A stretch of 64,000 nt of DNA from Telopea speciosissima (GCF_018873765.1 NC_057918.1:36495871-36559870), one strand, 5' to 3'; counted from the first letter of the stretch, positions 34,027-46,007 are shown. Notes: generated by a model from the sequence alone, not told the origin. Made by a program: numbers and translations.

Positions 34027-36302
34027 CAGCCCATATATATGTGTGTAGTCTTGCTCTTGCTACTCTTATGTAAATCCATCCCCATTTGATCATCAGTACG
34101 TCCACGTACGTAACATAATTTAATGGGTTAACATGTTTGGATTTGTAGATAACTTATTAGTTAGGGTGCTACTTTGGTAAGATGAGCTTTAATCATTCCC
34201 CTTCTTAATTTTCAAGGAAGAAGGGAGCCAGAATGATAAAAGGAAAAGATACAAATTAAGGACGACAAGAAGAAATTATAAAGTGAATTTTCATCCAAGA
34301 TTTTGCAAAATTTTTTGGTTTTGACATAGGTCAAAATGAAGTCAGCCCTGTAGATATAATAGTTTCAACCGAATTTTCTACCTTTCAATCTTTGTTTAAG
34401 TGAAACAACACGTCATCTTGTTTAGGATCATGAATTCAATCAAAATTGGTAGAAATTTCAACCCATTTCAATGGTTCCGGTGGTTTCGACAGGGAGGGGG
34501 ATTTTGCCAGAAAACCCCAATTTTTTTTTGGCCAAATCACCAACAAATCTTAGTGGAATAAGTTGGAGACTACTACAACACATCTACAACAACGATTTGT
34601 TGCACTTGAGCAAGTTTTGTTGAAAATTCAAACTTTGAGGTATAACTTTTTTCCTTAAGTTAATTTTTGCAAAAAATAGGATAAATATTTAGTGGTTGGG
34701 CTTAAACCTTTTATATTGTAGATATCGTAGGCCGATCTACGACTTCACAAAATCGAATTTAATTTTTTGTATTTAAATTCTTTTTTATTTTCTGAAAATT
34801 TTGAAAAAATTAGGGTTAATATACATTCGTTGGGGCTCAATTTTATATATGTTAGACAATGTTGCCCGATCTACGACTTCACAGTGTTGCTATTTTTTTA
34901 AATTTTTTTTGCCTGAAATTTATGTTTAATTTTCAAAAATTAGAAAAGTAATTTACAAATTTCAAATAAATTATGAAAAACAAGGAAAAATATTCTATTT
35001 TGGTTATGTTATTGATGGAATGTATTATATTTGTGGAATGGAATTTGGGAGCCAAGGGTAATGTCAAGCCCGTGATTGCTTTGTGGTTTAACGGCTTTGT
35101 ATATTAAAATAAGTTGGAAACGAGTTACAGTGTGGCCAACGGGAATACTGGTACTGTAGTTGCCGTACGCTTTGTATGTATATGTCTATGTTAGGAGAGA
35201 CAGGAGGATGGTGTGACCGACGAGAATACCGGCACTATGATCTCGACCCCAGTACACATATGTATACATGTGACTCGTGACATGACATGATAGATGCATG
35301 ATAGTTAGGTTGGAATAAACCTATGGTACAACCCCTTTCCAACATGGGGTCATTTGTTGGACAACCCACGTGATAGGGTTGATGAGATTTGCTGAGATAC
35401 CACATCCGTTGTACGATGATGATTTCTTTCGGAAGCGGACCGAGTTCGGGTTCTGACCGTTTCTTCGAAATCGAACGTCAAGACAGGGTTTGCGAAAAAT
35501 CTCTTGAGCAGTTCGGTACTACAGGCTCCCACCCGCAACTCGGGTTTGACATCGTTGGGATCATCCTGGAAAGCCCAAGATAGGTCTGACCTTCTGCAAC
35601 GCTACGGAAGTAAAATAGTGACTACCTATCCACCACGGCCGCGGATCACTTTGGAACCCCTTATAGGGGTTCCCTCCCTCATTTGCACATAACATTTTTT
35701 CTCGGGAAGTGCACTCCCAAACCTCTGTTTTGCCAGTTTCAATGTCCAGAACTCTTTTTCACTCGTCCCAGGTCCTTCCCATCTACCTTGAAACTCGCAA
35801 TCTAGTTACCCTATCCGTAATCCAGTTCACCTAGATCCCAACTACCCAACCTATTCCTACTATCATGAACCCATAAATTTTTTCTATAGATACCATGAGT
35901 CCCACGTGACACCGTTATTCAGTCCCAAGATCGAGCATTTGACTACTAGATCTCTCGCGATGCTGTTACTCTGCCCAAAGTCAAAAATGTCAAAAGTATC
36001 AAAAGTAGTTGTCTTTTTGTGTTCTTTTCCTAGTGTGAATAGTGATTTTCATTTGTTAAAATATCCCATTTGATTTACTTCCATATATTTTACCCTTTGT
36101 TTGTACTGTGTCACCAATGCATGTCGGGATCGCAACTAGCAAAACCGTTATGTATACGGGCAATACGATACCAATACCTCAAACCATGTTTAGCCTTCCT
36201 TTGGTATATATTCTTAAAATAGATTCTGGGTCAAGAATGAATTCTAAAGTGAGAATTGGGAAATAGTATCTCTGTGAAACGGGGAAAATGTTGTATACAT
36301 AT
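34027..36302. other. Intergenic, possible LTR-retroelement remnant
   Basis: No coding segment recognised. 35.04-35.70 kb is GC-richer than its flanks, with 'aatacYggYactRtRgt' repeats at about 35143 and 35225, resembling a decayed LTR, but no partner repeat, PBS or PPT was found. Confidence 0.35.
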
Positions 36303-36352
36303 GAGTTGACATATGACCCTCCTCAGGCCTTGCAGTGGTGGGAACCTGTGAT
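36303..36352 (+). mobile_element. Short SINE remnant (3' portion)
   Basis: 'catatgaccctcctcaggccttgcagtggtgggaacctgtg' resembles the Au-type SINE 3' block seen complete at 12759 and 28554. Only about 50 bp. Confidence 0.4.
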
Positions 36353-36562
36353 CTTTAGATTGGATTGTTAGGCATGTGAGTTTTACCATTGACTCTCATT
36401 TTCTATTGTACAAAATCAAGAAAATCTTTTTTTAATACAATCCAAAGATCAGTCGTCGTGGCTTAAGATGGTCTGATCGCCACTCTAGGTGATGGAAAAC
36501 TTGTTTCCTTAAGTATTTAGTAATTTTGAGCAATCACTAACCTCTTTCGTTCACTTGTTCAG

Positions 36563-36704
36563 ATTCAAGAGTTCAACCAAGTGATATTGGATTATCCTGT
36601 CCACTCCAATGGCCTCATTGATACACCCAAAGTCCTAGCCGATATTGTAGAGTCCCTTGTTGGGGCTGTTTTCGTTGATTGTCATTCCTCACTCGAAATA
36701 GTGC

Positions 36705-36709
<5 letters not shown>
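36563..36709 (+). CDS. Isolated exon of an RNase III-like (RTL) gene, partial
   Basis: A 147-bp, 49-codon open segment after a strong acceptor ('ttcacttgttcag'). It encodes IQEFNQVILDYPVHSNGLID followed by TPKVLADIVESLVGAVFVD, matching the second RNase III signature of plant ribonuclease 3-like proteins, including the D and E of the DIVESLVGA helix that belong to the catalytic acidic set. The donor is GTCTCT, the start of a (CT)n tract, and is a poor match to consensus. No upstream or downstream RTL exon was recognised in this window. Either the gene has introns longer than several kb or this is a stranded exon. The intact frame and key residues argue for recent origin. Confidence 0.55.

Positions 36710-36710
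<1 letters not shown>

Positions 36711-36737
<27 letters not shown>
36711..36737. repeat. (CT)n microsatellite at an exon donor
   Basis: Thirteen or so CT units directly at the 5' splice site of the RNase III-like exon. Confidence 0.9.
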
Positions 36738-37955
36738 TAAGGCCTTTGCAATGGAACTAACAAAAGAGGCTTATTTGCATTCCCCAAGGGAAGAGAGGAC
36801 GTCCTGGGATTTGAATTACTGGACTGATACGAGCACACAACAGAAACTAGGCTTGTGACCACCCCCAAATAAGGTAGATAATCCGTCAATACACAACCCG
36901 CTGCTTCGCCAAGAGAGAATGGGTTGTGGGTGGTTGGGTGCAATCTTTGAATGGGAAGGGGTGCTTATTGAAGATAATCCTGATCTTGAAAAGCAAGCAT
37001 GGTTGGTTCTGTCCGAAGAAGAAAGAAAATCCCCACCCTGGCTTTCATACTAAAAAGAATAAAAGAAATGAAAAATGAGCAAGCAATCTCTGAAGTTCTC
37101 TGCTAGTCAAGAGACCCAGGGCAACTGAGAAGAATGGCTTCAAGAAAGGAAGCGATATATTAAGGTTTGCAAGGTGGGATTTATAGATTCCTGATAGGGT
37201 CACAAGAATTTGTTAATGCTCTGATGAATTACAAGATTCCAATGGCCTTGGTTCCAACCTTAAGAGAATGGTAACATGAGGGCCTTGATATGCCTTGACT
37301 GCCCACTTATGTTCTCGAGAGGGGACATGAGTAATGGTGTAGCCCATGATCCAATTGGACTTCAAAATAGGCCATTGGCAGACCAAGCGGCAGATCACAG
37401 TGATCAATCGCATGATTTGTCGCACCACTGTTGTACCACATAAAAATGACTTATTGTGAGGTGGGACCCACTTTACACTGAGGTGCACTCATCTTGGGAT
37501 GACCCTAGGTAGTGTGGGACACACCCATGCCTTCACACACCTGATGGGGATCATGGTGATGGGTCTACATGGCTCAAATGTGGGAATAATGCAATTTTGG
37601 GCTGGGAATCACATTAAGCATCCAAATAGGCCTTAGTAGCACTTGTCTATTAATAGACTTGGGCTTCAAAAACTTCATTTCTCACCCTCACACTACCAAA
37701 TTCGTGGGAAAGAGAAGAAGAGAAAGAAGGAAGGAGAAGATGGAAGTGCAGCTGCAACTCTCTCTTGTGCCCTAGTACACCAAGGTTTATCCATTTCCTC
37801 CTCTCTCCATACCTAGGACACACAGACCAGGTATTTTCACCAAGACCGCACAAGTTTTGAACTCCCTTCCACAAGTGCACAAAGTACACATGAGCTACAC
37901 AAGTTCCATTAAAACAAAATGGTTTCTTTTTCTTTAAGCCTATAATTGTACACAC
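36738..37955. other. Intergenic, no gene recognised
   Basis: Low-order sequence with short spurious frames on both strands; no element ends or conserved coding words recognised. Confidence 0.4.
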
Positions 37956-38180
37956 TAGGGGAGAAATAGGGTCAGGTTGGGTCGGGTTTTTTAAAACCCT
38001 AGCCCAAACCTGAGTCCTCTTAGCTCAACTCAAGCCCAACCCGGCCCTAGGTCGAATTGAGATTTTTCAGCTCCGGCTCAACCTTGCTAGGCTCAGCCCA
38101 GTCCAGCCTGGCCCTAATTGACCCTAATTGGGCCGGATTGGCCTTGATTTTTACTAGGTCCTTGTTGGCGCTAATTGACC
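37956..38180. mobile_element. hAT-like element remnant
   Basis: Starts 'ctaggggagaaatagggtc' and is packed with 'gggtcgggtt', 'agcccaacccggccc' and 'ggctcagcccag' words, the subterminal repertoire of the hAT-type elements at 9030 and 44897. The right terminus was not identified. Confidence 0.4.
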
Positions 38181-39964
38181 AGTCTCATGTGATTGGGTAT
38201 ATTGGTGTTTTTTATACTCAATTTACATCACCAATGTAGACCATTTCGTAAATATCCTACAATCAAAATTATCACATTACTCTTTCACATGACAAAACAT
38301 CAACACTAACAAATTGATTTTGTTTAATGATTGCCAACTGCACAAACTTCCACTTAAAAAAAAAAAAAAAAAGAATATTAAATAAGTTGGGACAATTCAC
38401 ATTGCACCAACTTCTATCCATTGAATAAAAGGGTAGGTGGTTTAGACATTCAATTTTACCACCTTGAGGGTATTCAAGGCAATGATAAGATAGATATTCT
38501 ACGACAAAGGGGAGGATCTACCTTGTGTAAATTTAAAATTATCAAAGTATCCTTAAAAAAAAATTAATAAACTATCCAAAGGTCTGAAATTTATGAATTG
38601 GGTGTACTTTATCACAACCAATGATGCAAAAAATGATTGATTGGGTCATTGTTTTATGTTTTTTGATCATATTGACCACACTTGAATAGAATTTTTACCA
38701 ATTTTTTCCCCAAGTCAGTGCCCGTGAAGACAAAAATATAAAAAAAATTAAATAAAATATAATTAAAAAAAATGTGTACTACCATCGAAATATACTCTAC
38801 GTGATTGCACACACTAAACCGAATTAAATTAAAAGAAAAAAAATGAACTTATGATTTAAGAAAAGAAAAAGGAATTTTACTGGCCTGAAGAATCTTACCA
38901 AATAAGTTCATATAATTGGTTTCCTCCAATGTTTTAATCTTGACGTTTGAAGTTTCATGGTCATTATGATTTTCTCTTATCATAACAACATTCATATCTT
39001 CTGAGATAGGAAAGTGGAAAAATGAAGTCAAATGACCACCTTAGCACAATGAGTTCTTATAGACAATATAATGCAACAATGTGTAATAATTTTGTACATT
39101 ACTCACATCAAATGCATGCATTTCAATAACTGTTTGATGTCATGCATTTTATAAAGGTAATGAAATTTCTATGTTTTCTATAATCTAAATGATATTAAGA
39201 CCATGTTGGCCAATCGGACCAGAAGTTCATACTCTGGGAAAGGAGGGGCCACGTCAAGAATGGGCCCAAGCTCAAAAGGGATTTGTTTTAATGTCCAAGT
39301 GGTTGAAGTGGTCCAAATGATGGATTAATGGATGAAGAGGGGTTAAACTAGGCCCCTGGCAGATTAAAAAAAATGAAAAAGTTGCAGGCCAGTTATGGTT
39401 TTTTCAAGGGTCTCTCTTGGGAATGGATTAATTGCCTTACGTTGTAACAACTTGATTGGATTGATTGACTTGATTATAACAAATTGTAGCCCCTCCTAGT
39501 TAATTCCTAGAGCACAGATTGATGTTATATTTCTGGAGAAGGAAAAAAAATGAAAAATTACAAGGAGACTTGCAGCAGCAGAGGTTGAAGAAGAAGAAGA
39601 ATCCCATCCCTCATGGTTTTGAGTTGATTTTGGAAAGAAGATGGATGATTGGGGAATTAGTTCACCTACCTCCAAAACTATATATGGGCTTTGGGCTAAT
39701 TTATATATAAAAAAAATAAAAAAAAAAAATTAATTTCAATGCTAAATTTCCATGACTTGGGCCCATTTGTTCAAATCTGTTATAAAAATTGCCTACAGAT
39801 AAGTAGTTTTCCAAAAGGTTTCTCGTTCCATACTTTATTATGTGAGCTACCAAACGGTTTTTATTTTATTGATAAAAAATGATTTTCATTACTCATTTTT
39901 TAAATAGGTCATAAACAAGAATAAAAATGATACCAAATCACTAATTTTTTTTTTAAATAGGTCA
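38181..39964. other. Intergenic, no gene recognised
   Basis: AT-rich with poly-A tracts near 38350 and 39710. No coding segment or repeat ends recognised. Confidence 0.45.
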
Positions 39965-41190
39965 TAAACAAGAATAAGGATGCAACTTACTGGTGTCGAA
40001 TTGAAAGCGAAGAATATCGAATCATTAGAGGGCAGACCTCGGCACAACAATAAGATTGCTCTATTGTGACCCAATGGTAATGGGTTCGAGTCGGGAAACT
40101 ACTTTTCCACAAAGAGGAGGTAAGGTTAATGTACATTATAACCCTCCCCAGACCCTGCAATGGCCATGAGTTCGTCGGGAAACCTCTTTTCCTCTCTCAA
40201 GACCTGCATGTGTTAGCACTAGAAACAATATGACAAGCTAGCAGCCATGAAGAAGGATGACTGAAAGATTAACATAGGGAGAAAGGCCAAGATTGATAAA
40301 AAGGACAATTCCTGGAGGGGTTATCTAACAGAAACAAATAATAATCCATACACTTCCATATAAAAAAAATTTAATACATATACGTAGATTTAGAAAATAG
40401 TAATATAGACATGATAAATTTTAGGAAGAGGTGAGAATATTTATTGATAAAATCTCCCACAGTCGAAAAGACTAAGGACCTGACAGCTGACCCTCCTCAT
40501 AGATACACTGTTCCCTTTCTTTCTTTACAGTTCCATTAACGATTACACCCAAGCAAATTTCTTTACAGATTCTTGTGGACATTGTACATTTGTCTCCCAA
40601 GGATCATTCTGCCTCTAACCTCGATTGCCTAAACAACCTACGTATGACCTCCTCATAGATGTTCTCTTCGTCATCAAATTACAATAATGTGCCGAATATA
40701 CATGTTTGGGAGGGTTGGGGAGAGAACCAAAATCTTATTACAGTGAGCCTATATTTTTTTTCCCTTTATTTACAACCATTATAAGCTCATTTATACTCTT
40801 CTACCACTAAACTCTAATAACTCTGGTGGTTTCCGACACATTCTCGGAAGAAAATAAAGACTTGGGATGATACGCTAAGATGACCTGCCTTGTTAGCTGT
40901 ACAAGGATGCCTGCCCTTTTACTGCCCAAAAGGACTCCTCAAGAAGAATATGAAGATGAAATCCCTATGCGCCTTTCTGCAAACAAAGTAGATATGTAAC
41001 ATTAGACTGGGTTCACTGAGCAACAAGAACCCAAAACTGCTATGAAAATATTCTCACCTCCAGCTGTGATGAGCTTTTCAACACGTGCAACAATATGTTT
41101 ACCGTAAGTGTATCTCTTCAGCGCATTCAAATGGACCTTGATGCGAGACAAGATCAACTCACGGCTCTGATCATCACACGTTTCTAGAAC
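39965..41190. repeat. Segmental duplicate of the 32.4-33.0 kb region (fuller copy)
   Basis: Direct-orientation partner of 32405-32995, 7.6 kb away, including the 3' end of the Pumilio gene. This copy retains intact splice sites and the stop codon, so it is the better-preserved one. Confidence 0.85.
40049..40170 (+). mobile_element. Au-like SINE with B-box
   Basis: Plus-strand copy: 'ctctattgtgacccaatggtaat', the pol III B-box-like GGGTTCGAGTC at 40081-40091, 'ggtaaggttaatgtacattat', and 'accctccccagaccctgcaatgg'. Part of the head also persists at 32505-32560 in the duplicate segment. Confidence 0.6.
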
Positions 41191-41233
41191 CTTCTGTACA
41201 ACATAATTTGCAAATGGATCTTTCATCATGGCC
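40939..41233 (-). CDS. 3' end of a Pumilio (PUM/APUM) RNA-binding protein gene, partial
   Basis: Two minus-strand exons: 41233-41058 (acceptor 'aatgacag', donor GTGAGA) and 40976-40939 (acceptor 'tttgtttgcag', TGA stop), with an 81-bp intron. Together they read [20 protein letters not shown] then [40 protein letters not shown] and [14 protein letters not shown]. This is the last PUF repeat and C-terminus of plant Pumilio proteins, cytoplasmic sequence-specific mRNA 3'-UTR binders. The phase joins exactly (GAG/A A split of the Glu codon). The upstream exons are not found within the next 20 kb on this strand, so the gene is either split by very long introns or truncated. The end is well preserved. 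Confidence 0.7.
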
Positions 41234-42659
41234 TGTCATTTTGCATTTCGTCAATTTCTATCAACCAGCACTAATAGCGTATATAAAAAGATGGACGAGC
41301 ACTTATTCTAGATCTCACTCATTGAATTCGAACAAATTGTATATACAAAATAGACCTTTCAGGCTTCTTTGCTTGAAAGTAATGAAAAGGAAAGCAAGAG
41401 GTAAAAGTTAAAGTCTCACTTTTTGATACATCAATAAATTATTAAAAAGATATGTGGCAATAGGAATGGAATGCCAGATACCAGAATCCACAATGTAGAG
41501 CCTAATTGTAAGTTACAGTGCGAGGCCAGTCTAATTCCTTAGGGATGTCATTGATGTTAATGTTCAATCAACATGTCAAATGATAAAAGCCTTCTCATCA
41601 ACAAATTTATATTCCAACATCTCAGATGACAATCTGAGCCTGAATCGGAAAATGTTAGTAGCACAGGGGTATAGAAATAGCTGGTCCGCTTCTCTCGGGG
41701 GTATAGAGAGAGCTGGTCCGCTTCTTTTTGGTTTCATTTATCTTTTACCATCTGTTGTTCAGCACAAGGGAAGTTACAAGGGGTTCTGCTTATTGCATAA
41801 ATTCCCTAACTAATTCACCAACTTAACCTGAAATGCTGTTTGTAGGACTTTGAGGTTACTAGTAGACTTCAAATCAAATAGTCAAGCTACACAGACCAAA
41901 CTTTGGCCTATGTTGCTTAATTTGCTCCTAGACCTATTTTATATCAATGATAGTATAAGATTTTAAAAAAGCCCATCTACTAAAAAATTATGTTTGTTTC
42001 TTGGCTGGAAGAAAAAAAGACCAAGACCTAGGTTCGTTGTTACCTAAATTTTAAGTTCTCCTTTTTTTTTCCCCTCTTAAATAACAGGTACTTGATACAA
42101 TACAAGTAATAAACAGCACGTGCTCAAAAAAATAAAAGCAATGAAACCGAATCTTGAAGTTAAAAGTTTCACAACAAAAAATATGGTAAGGGTACAGCAC
42201 CCACGTAGTCCCCTAGGTGACCGCCTGGAAATCCAGCACAAACTCACCTACACTGGGCTCACTACCATGTAATAGAGAAGAAGAAGAAGAGGAAGAGAAC
42301 AATGGAAATCGGTTAACACTTGGGAGGTTTCCACTTAGTGTTGGAGCTCCCACATCATTTCATATATATAGAGACTTAAGATACACAAGAGACACAATAG
42401 GAAATAACAAAACCGAAAATACCTAAACTACCCCTGAACATATCTGAAACTTAAAACAGTTTCTACTAACATGTATCAAGGATGAGGTTTCTTAAATGTA
42501 CTATACCAAAAACATGTCATTTTTAGTTTGGGGAAGATTTATGGTTTAGATGCATACATCATTGCCGGAAAAAAAAAAAAAAAAAAAAAAAACACTAGTT
42601 TGATGCATACATCATTGCAAAAAAACCTAGCTTGATGCAATCATTCAGGTTGTTTTTTA
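41234..42659. other. Intergenic, no gene recognised
   Basis: No Pumilio upstream exon found. A GAA-rich patch at about 42275-42300 and a poly-A tract at 42569-42591 are the only structured sequences. Confidence 0.45.
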
Positions 42660-43495
42660 CTAATCTAGTGATCCATTGTAAGAAGGATCTCCATATGTTC
42701 TTTATTGACCTAGAAAAAGCTTTAGAGACCCCAAAGAGTTTTTTGGCAAATTACTAGAGCGGAGAAGTGTTTCAAGTAAATATGTGGACATAGTTAGAGA
42801 TATGTATAATGGTGTGGTAACTAGTGTAAGAATTGTGGGGGGTCAAGGTAGTAATTTTCCAATTACAATTGGGTTACATCAAGGATCAGCCTTAAGCCCT
42901 TATTGGATGATTTAACCATAGAAATTCAAGATCAGGTTCCTTGGTGTATGCTTTTTGCCGATGTTGTTTTGGTAGATGAGATAAAAGCAGGGATTAACGC
43001 CAAGTTGGAGTTATGAAGATCAACCTTGGAATCAAAAGGTTTTAAGATAAGTAGAACGAAAACGAAGTATATGGTGAGTAACTTTAGTGACACACTAGGA
43101 CAGATAATGAGGTGGTGAAAATTTATGAGAGGAAGATTCCACAAAGTGATTCTAAGTATTTGGGCTCAATCATAAATAAAAAAGGAAATATAGAGGATGA
43201 GGTTTCATAGAAAATTAAAATAGGATGGATGAAGTGGAAAGGTGTGTTATCGACGTATTCCTTTAAATATAAAAGGAAAATTATTCTAGAGCAATTATAC
43301 CACCGTCTATGATGTATGGTGTGGAATGGTGGGCAGTTGAGAAGCATCATATAGATAAACTCAGTGTAGCTGAGATGAGGATGATGGACGTGTGGCAAAA
43401 CTAGGAAGGATAACGTAAGGAATGATCAATTAGGGCTGATTTGGGAGTAGCTCCGATACATGATCAGCTATGAGAAAGTCGTTTGAGGTGGTATA
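42660..43495 (+). pseudogene. RTE LINE reverse transcriptase, 5' segment
   Basis: Plus-strand remnant of a plant RTE-type reverse transcriptase: KKDLHMFFIDLEKAL, YVDIVRDMYNGVVTSVRIV, LHQGSALSPY, then MLFADVVLVDEIKAGINAKLEL and STLESKGFKISRTKTKYMVS. The catalytic FADD box reads FADV, and stops plus frameshifts are frequent, so it is dead. The 5' end is truncated near 42660. It is interrupted at 43496 by an LTR retroelement and resumes at 48205. Confidence 0.85.
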
Positions 43496-44204
43496 TGATG
43501 TAGATCAAAGCATAAAGAGGAGAAGGACCAAAATAAAATTCCGGAAAAAGTTTCTGTTCATGCATTACTATTCATGTGAACAGTACCCGAGTTACTGTTC
43601 ACGGGTACTGTTTACGTGACCAGTATTGTGGGTCCATAAGCCTTGAATGGAGAAGGAAGTCCAAGAAAATAGTTGAGATTCTATGGGCCCCACTGAAGAT
43701 AGCAAGACAAGGCAGATTTTATTGCTGATTAGTTAGTTACTAATTTTGTTTTCCTACCTTTTTAGAAACCTTCTTTGTTTAGGAGGCTGGATTCTATAAA
43801 GCCTTTAGTAGTTTCTATTTTCAACTAGTTACTATTTTCAATTAGTTGCTATTTTCAATTAGTAATTATTTACCATTAGTTGCTATTTTTTACTTTCTAT
43901 TTTTGTAAGCTTGCCTAGGCTATTAAATAGGCAGCCACTGTAATGGAGGAGGACAACGAATTATTGAATGAAACTTTGAGGCCATTGCTTGCAATCGGTT
44001 ATGGGAGAAAATCCCCTTTTCAACAGCTAAGATAGCTGTGGGTGAGAGACCCAGGACTGAGAAAGTCCAACCCTATCTTTCTATCCATCTTCTTCTACCC
44101 TTTTCTTCTTTTACTTTCCACTCAATTAAGTGTTTGGTGTTCTGCTGCAACCTATCATCGATCCTACTGTAGAGTGGTTCTTACTTGAACTGACTGCTAC
44201 ATTA
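43496..44204 (+). repeat. 5' LTR, 709 bp
   Basis: Matches the 3' LTR (47542-48204) along its length with small indels. Contains the palindromic motif ACTATTCATGTGAACAGT at 43567-43584 and a 'ctattaaataggcag' TATA-like region near 43920. Confidence 0.9.
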
Positions 44205-44206
44205 TT

Positions 44207-44218
44207 TGGTATCAAAGC
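44207..44218 (+). other. Primer binding site
   Basis: TGGTATCAAAGC, 11 of 12 to the usual plant initiator-Met complement TGGTATCAGAGC, two bases after the 5' LTR. Confidence 0.85.
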
Positions 44219-44275
44219 TACAACCATTGTAAAGACCACATCAGCCCTAAGACTATCAAGGACTGTTGCTGCAAC

Positions 44276-44683
44276 CATAGTTGTCATGGCGTCGCCATGG
44301 CGTCCTGGCGCTGGAGAAGCATGCATGGCGACCTACGCCATGGCGTCCCTCTTCTATTTCTTCTTCCTGTCTCTCTGTCCCCTTCGATTTCTTCTTCCTG
44401 TCTTCGATTTCTTCTTCCCTCTTCGATTTCTTCTTTCCCTCTTCGATTTCGTTTTCCTGTCTTCTTTCCCTCTTCGATTTCTTTCGATTTCTTCTTTCCC
44501 TCTTCGATTTCTTCTTCGATTTCTGAATTTTCTTCTTAAAACTTGAGAAACAATAGAGAAAAAATAAATTATGGCTTGAGTATACATCTATTAAAACATT
44601 AAACATAGAGAAAATGACATGTCGATATATCGACGTGACACCCCTCCACCGACTTGGATCGCCGTGCCGCCGTGACAACTATG
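44276..44683. mobile_element. hAT-type MITE nested in the LTR element
   Basis: TIRs CATAGTTGTCATGGCG and CGCCGTGACAACTATG, flanked by a perfect 8-bp duplication GCTGCAAC (44268-44275 and 44684-44691). The left half has imperfect 'ggcgtcgccatggcgtc' repeats and the centre a TTC-rich minisatellite. No coding capacity; long frames here are translations of the minisatellite. Confidence 0.9.
44352..44530. repeat. TTC-rich minisatellite
   Basis: Imperfect tandem copies of a roughly 20-bp unit 'ttcgatttcttctttccctc' inside the hAT MITE. Confidence 0.8.
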
Positions 44684-44896
44684 GCTGCAACACAGAAGTA
44701 TTAGGAGTGACCCTGCACACTTGCGGCGCAAATACCAGGCGGGAACGTGCTGCAAACTCGAGCCACGATACCTCTGCATCTGCTGCTCAGATTCCACTGA
44801 GTTTTGGAGGACTGTTTCCTGTCTCTATTCCCTGCCTTCGACCTTAGATTGGTGCCAATACTGTTGCTGGTTTGCAAGATACTACCTTACCTTCTA

Positions 44897-46007
44897 TAGT
44901 GGTGCAAGTTTGGCCATGTCGGCCTGAACCCGCCCTGGCCCGTCCTGAGCCCGAACAGGGCCTGGGCTAAAGATTTCTGACCCTGAGGGCAGGTCAAGGC
45001 CAGAAATTTCTAGCCGAGTCAGGGTTGGACCGGGCCAGGGTTGAGGCCTCAGGCTTAGCCCGGCCCAGCCCAGATCGACCCAGATTTTGGTTGGGTTGCT
45101 TTGTTGATTTCACTTGGTTATATATATTTGGGATAAGTCCTTCCATTCTAGGGCCGACTGTTCTTGCTTGGGGCAACTCTCTTGGGGATTTTATAACCAA
45201 TTTTACAATGACAGTTCATCATGGTGGGTGTGATGGAGTGCAAATGGCAATCTTAGACTCTTATGTGGGACCCATATTCTGCATAATGGTGGGGTTGAGC
45301 TTATCTCTTATTGTCTCTTCTTGGTATGCATACCCATCTTTTGTACCGATTCCTAGAAACCCATTTCTCTTGGAGACACTATCCTTACTTGTGGGTGGAA
45401 TGGTGGATTGCTTTGGGATCTTGTGTTTCTGCCAAAGCGAAACATGAAGCTCGATGGGATTTTGGGTGTTGGGCTTCTAGCCATATACCTCACTTCCATT
45501 TCTTTAAGGTTTATGGCAGATCACCTTGATCTCAATTCTCAAACAATATATGGAGTGTTAAAACCTATAATTTGTTGTGGGTTTTCCATTCCTTTGTAGG
45601 ATAATTCATGAAGTGCCCTGTGTATAGATGGCTTTGATAATATGGCATATAATCTGTTGTGGGAGCCCTGATCTATTGAAGAGCTTGTAGCTTTCTCTTT
45701 CTTTCTCTTTATTATATAACCACTCATGTAATGTTGGAAGTGTTCTTCAGAAACTTCAAACGATATGTAACTGATGTCAAAATCAATAATGGCAAAAAGC
45801 ATAGAAATTAGTCTGTGCATGTGGAACTGTGGGTCAAGGGCCAGTCAGGGTGGGCTTGGGCTGGGCTGAGCCCGTCAAGGTCAGGGTCAAGGTTGAAGTT
45901 TTTAGGCCCTGAGTCAGGGTCAGGGCGGGCCCGGGCTAAGCTAGGACGATTCAGGGTTGGGTTGGGATTTTAAAAAGCCCGACCCAACCCGGCCCTGTTG
46001 CAGCCCT
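44897..46007. mobile_element. hAT element carrying a host gene fragment (Pack-hAT)
   Basis: Left end TAGTGGTGCAAG and right end TTGCAGCCCT form an imperfect hAT-type TIR. An exact 8-bp repeat ACCTTCTA flanks it (44889-44896 and 46008-46015). About 200 bp at each end are made of 'gggtcaggg', 'gggcctgggc' and 'cccggcccag' words. The middle (45.1-45.5 kb) is a fragment of a cation/calcium exchanger gene. No transposase. Inserted in the internal region of the gag-only LTR element. Confidence 0.85.
45118..45520 (+). pseudogene. Cation/calcium exchanger (CCX) fragment
   Basis: Plus-strand reading gives GISPSILGPTVLAWGNSLGD, VHHGGCDGVQMAI, YVGPIFCIMVGLSLSLI and PFLLETLSLLVGG, then after a frame change near 45400 LLWDLVFLPKRNMKLDGILG and VGLLAIYLTSISLRF. 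This order matches the second Na_Ca_ex domain of plant CCX membrane antiporters; WGNSLGD is the conserved ion-binding motif, although its usual companions such as GCYAGP are altered (DSYVGP). Only about 135 codons are present, with one frameshift. Non-functional cargo of the hAT element. Confidence 0.85.

Noticed and set aside
44256..44678. 140-codon minus-strand frame rich in Arg/Lys/Glu
   Set aside because: Translation of a TTC-rich minisatellite inside a hAT MITE; no domain.
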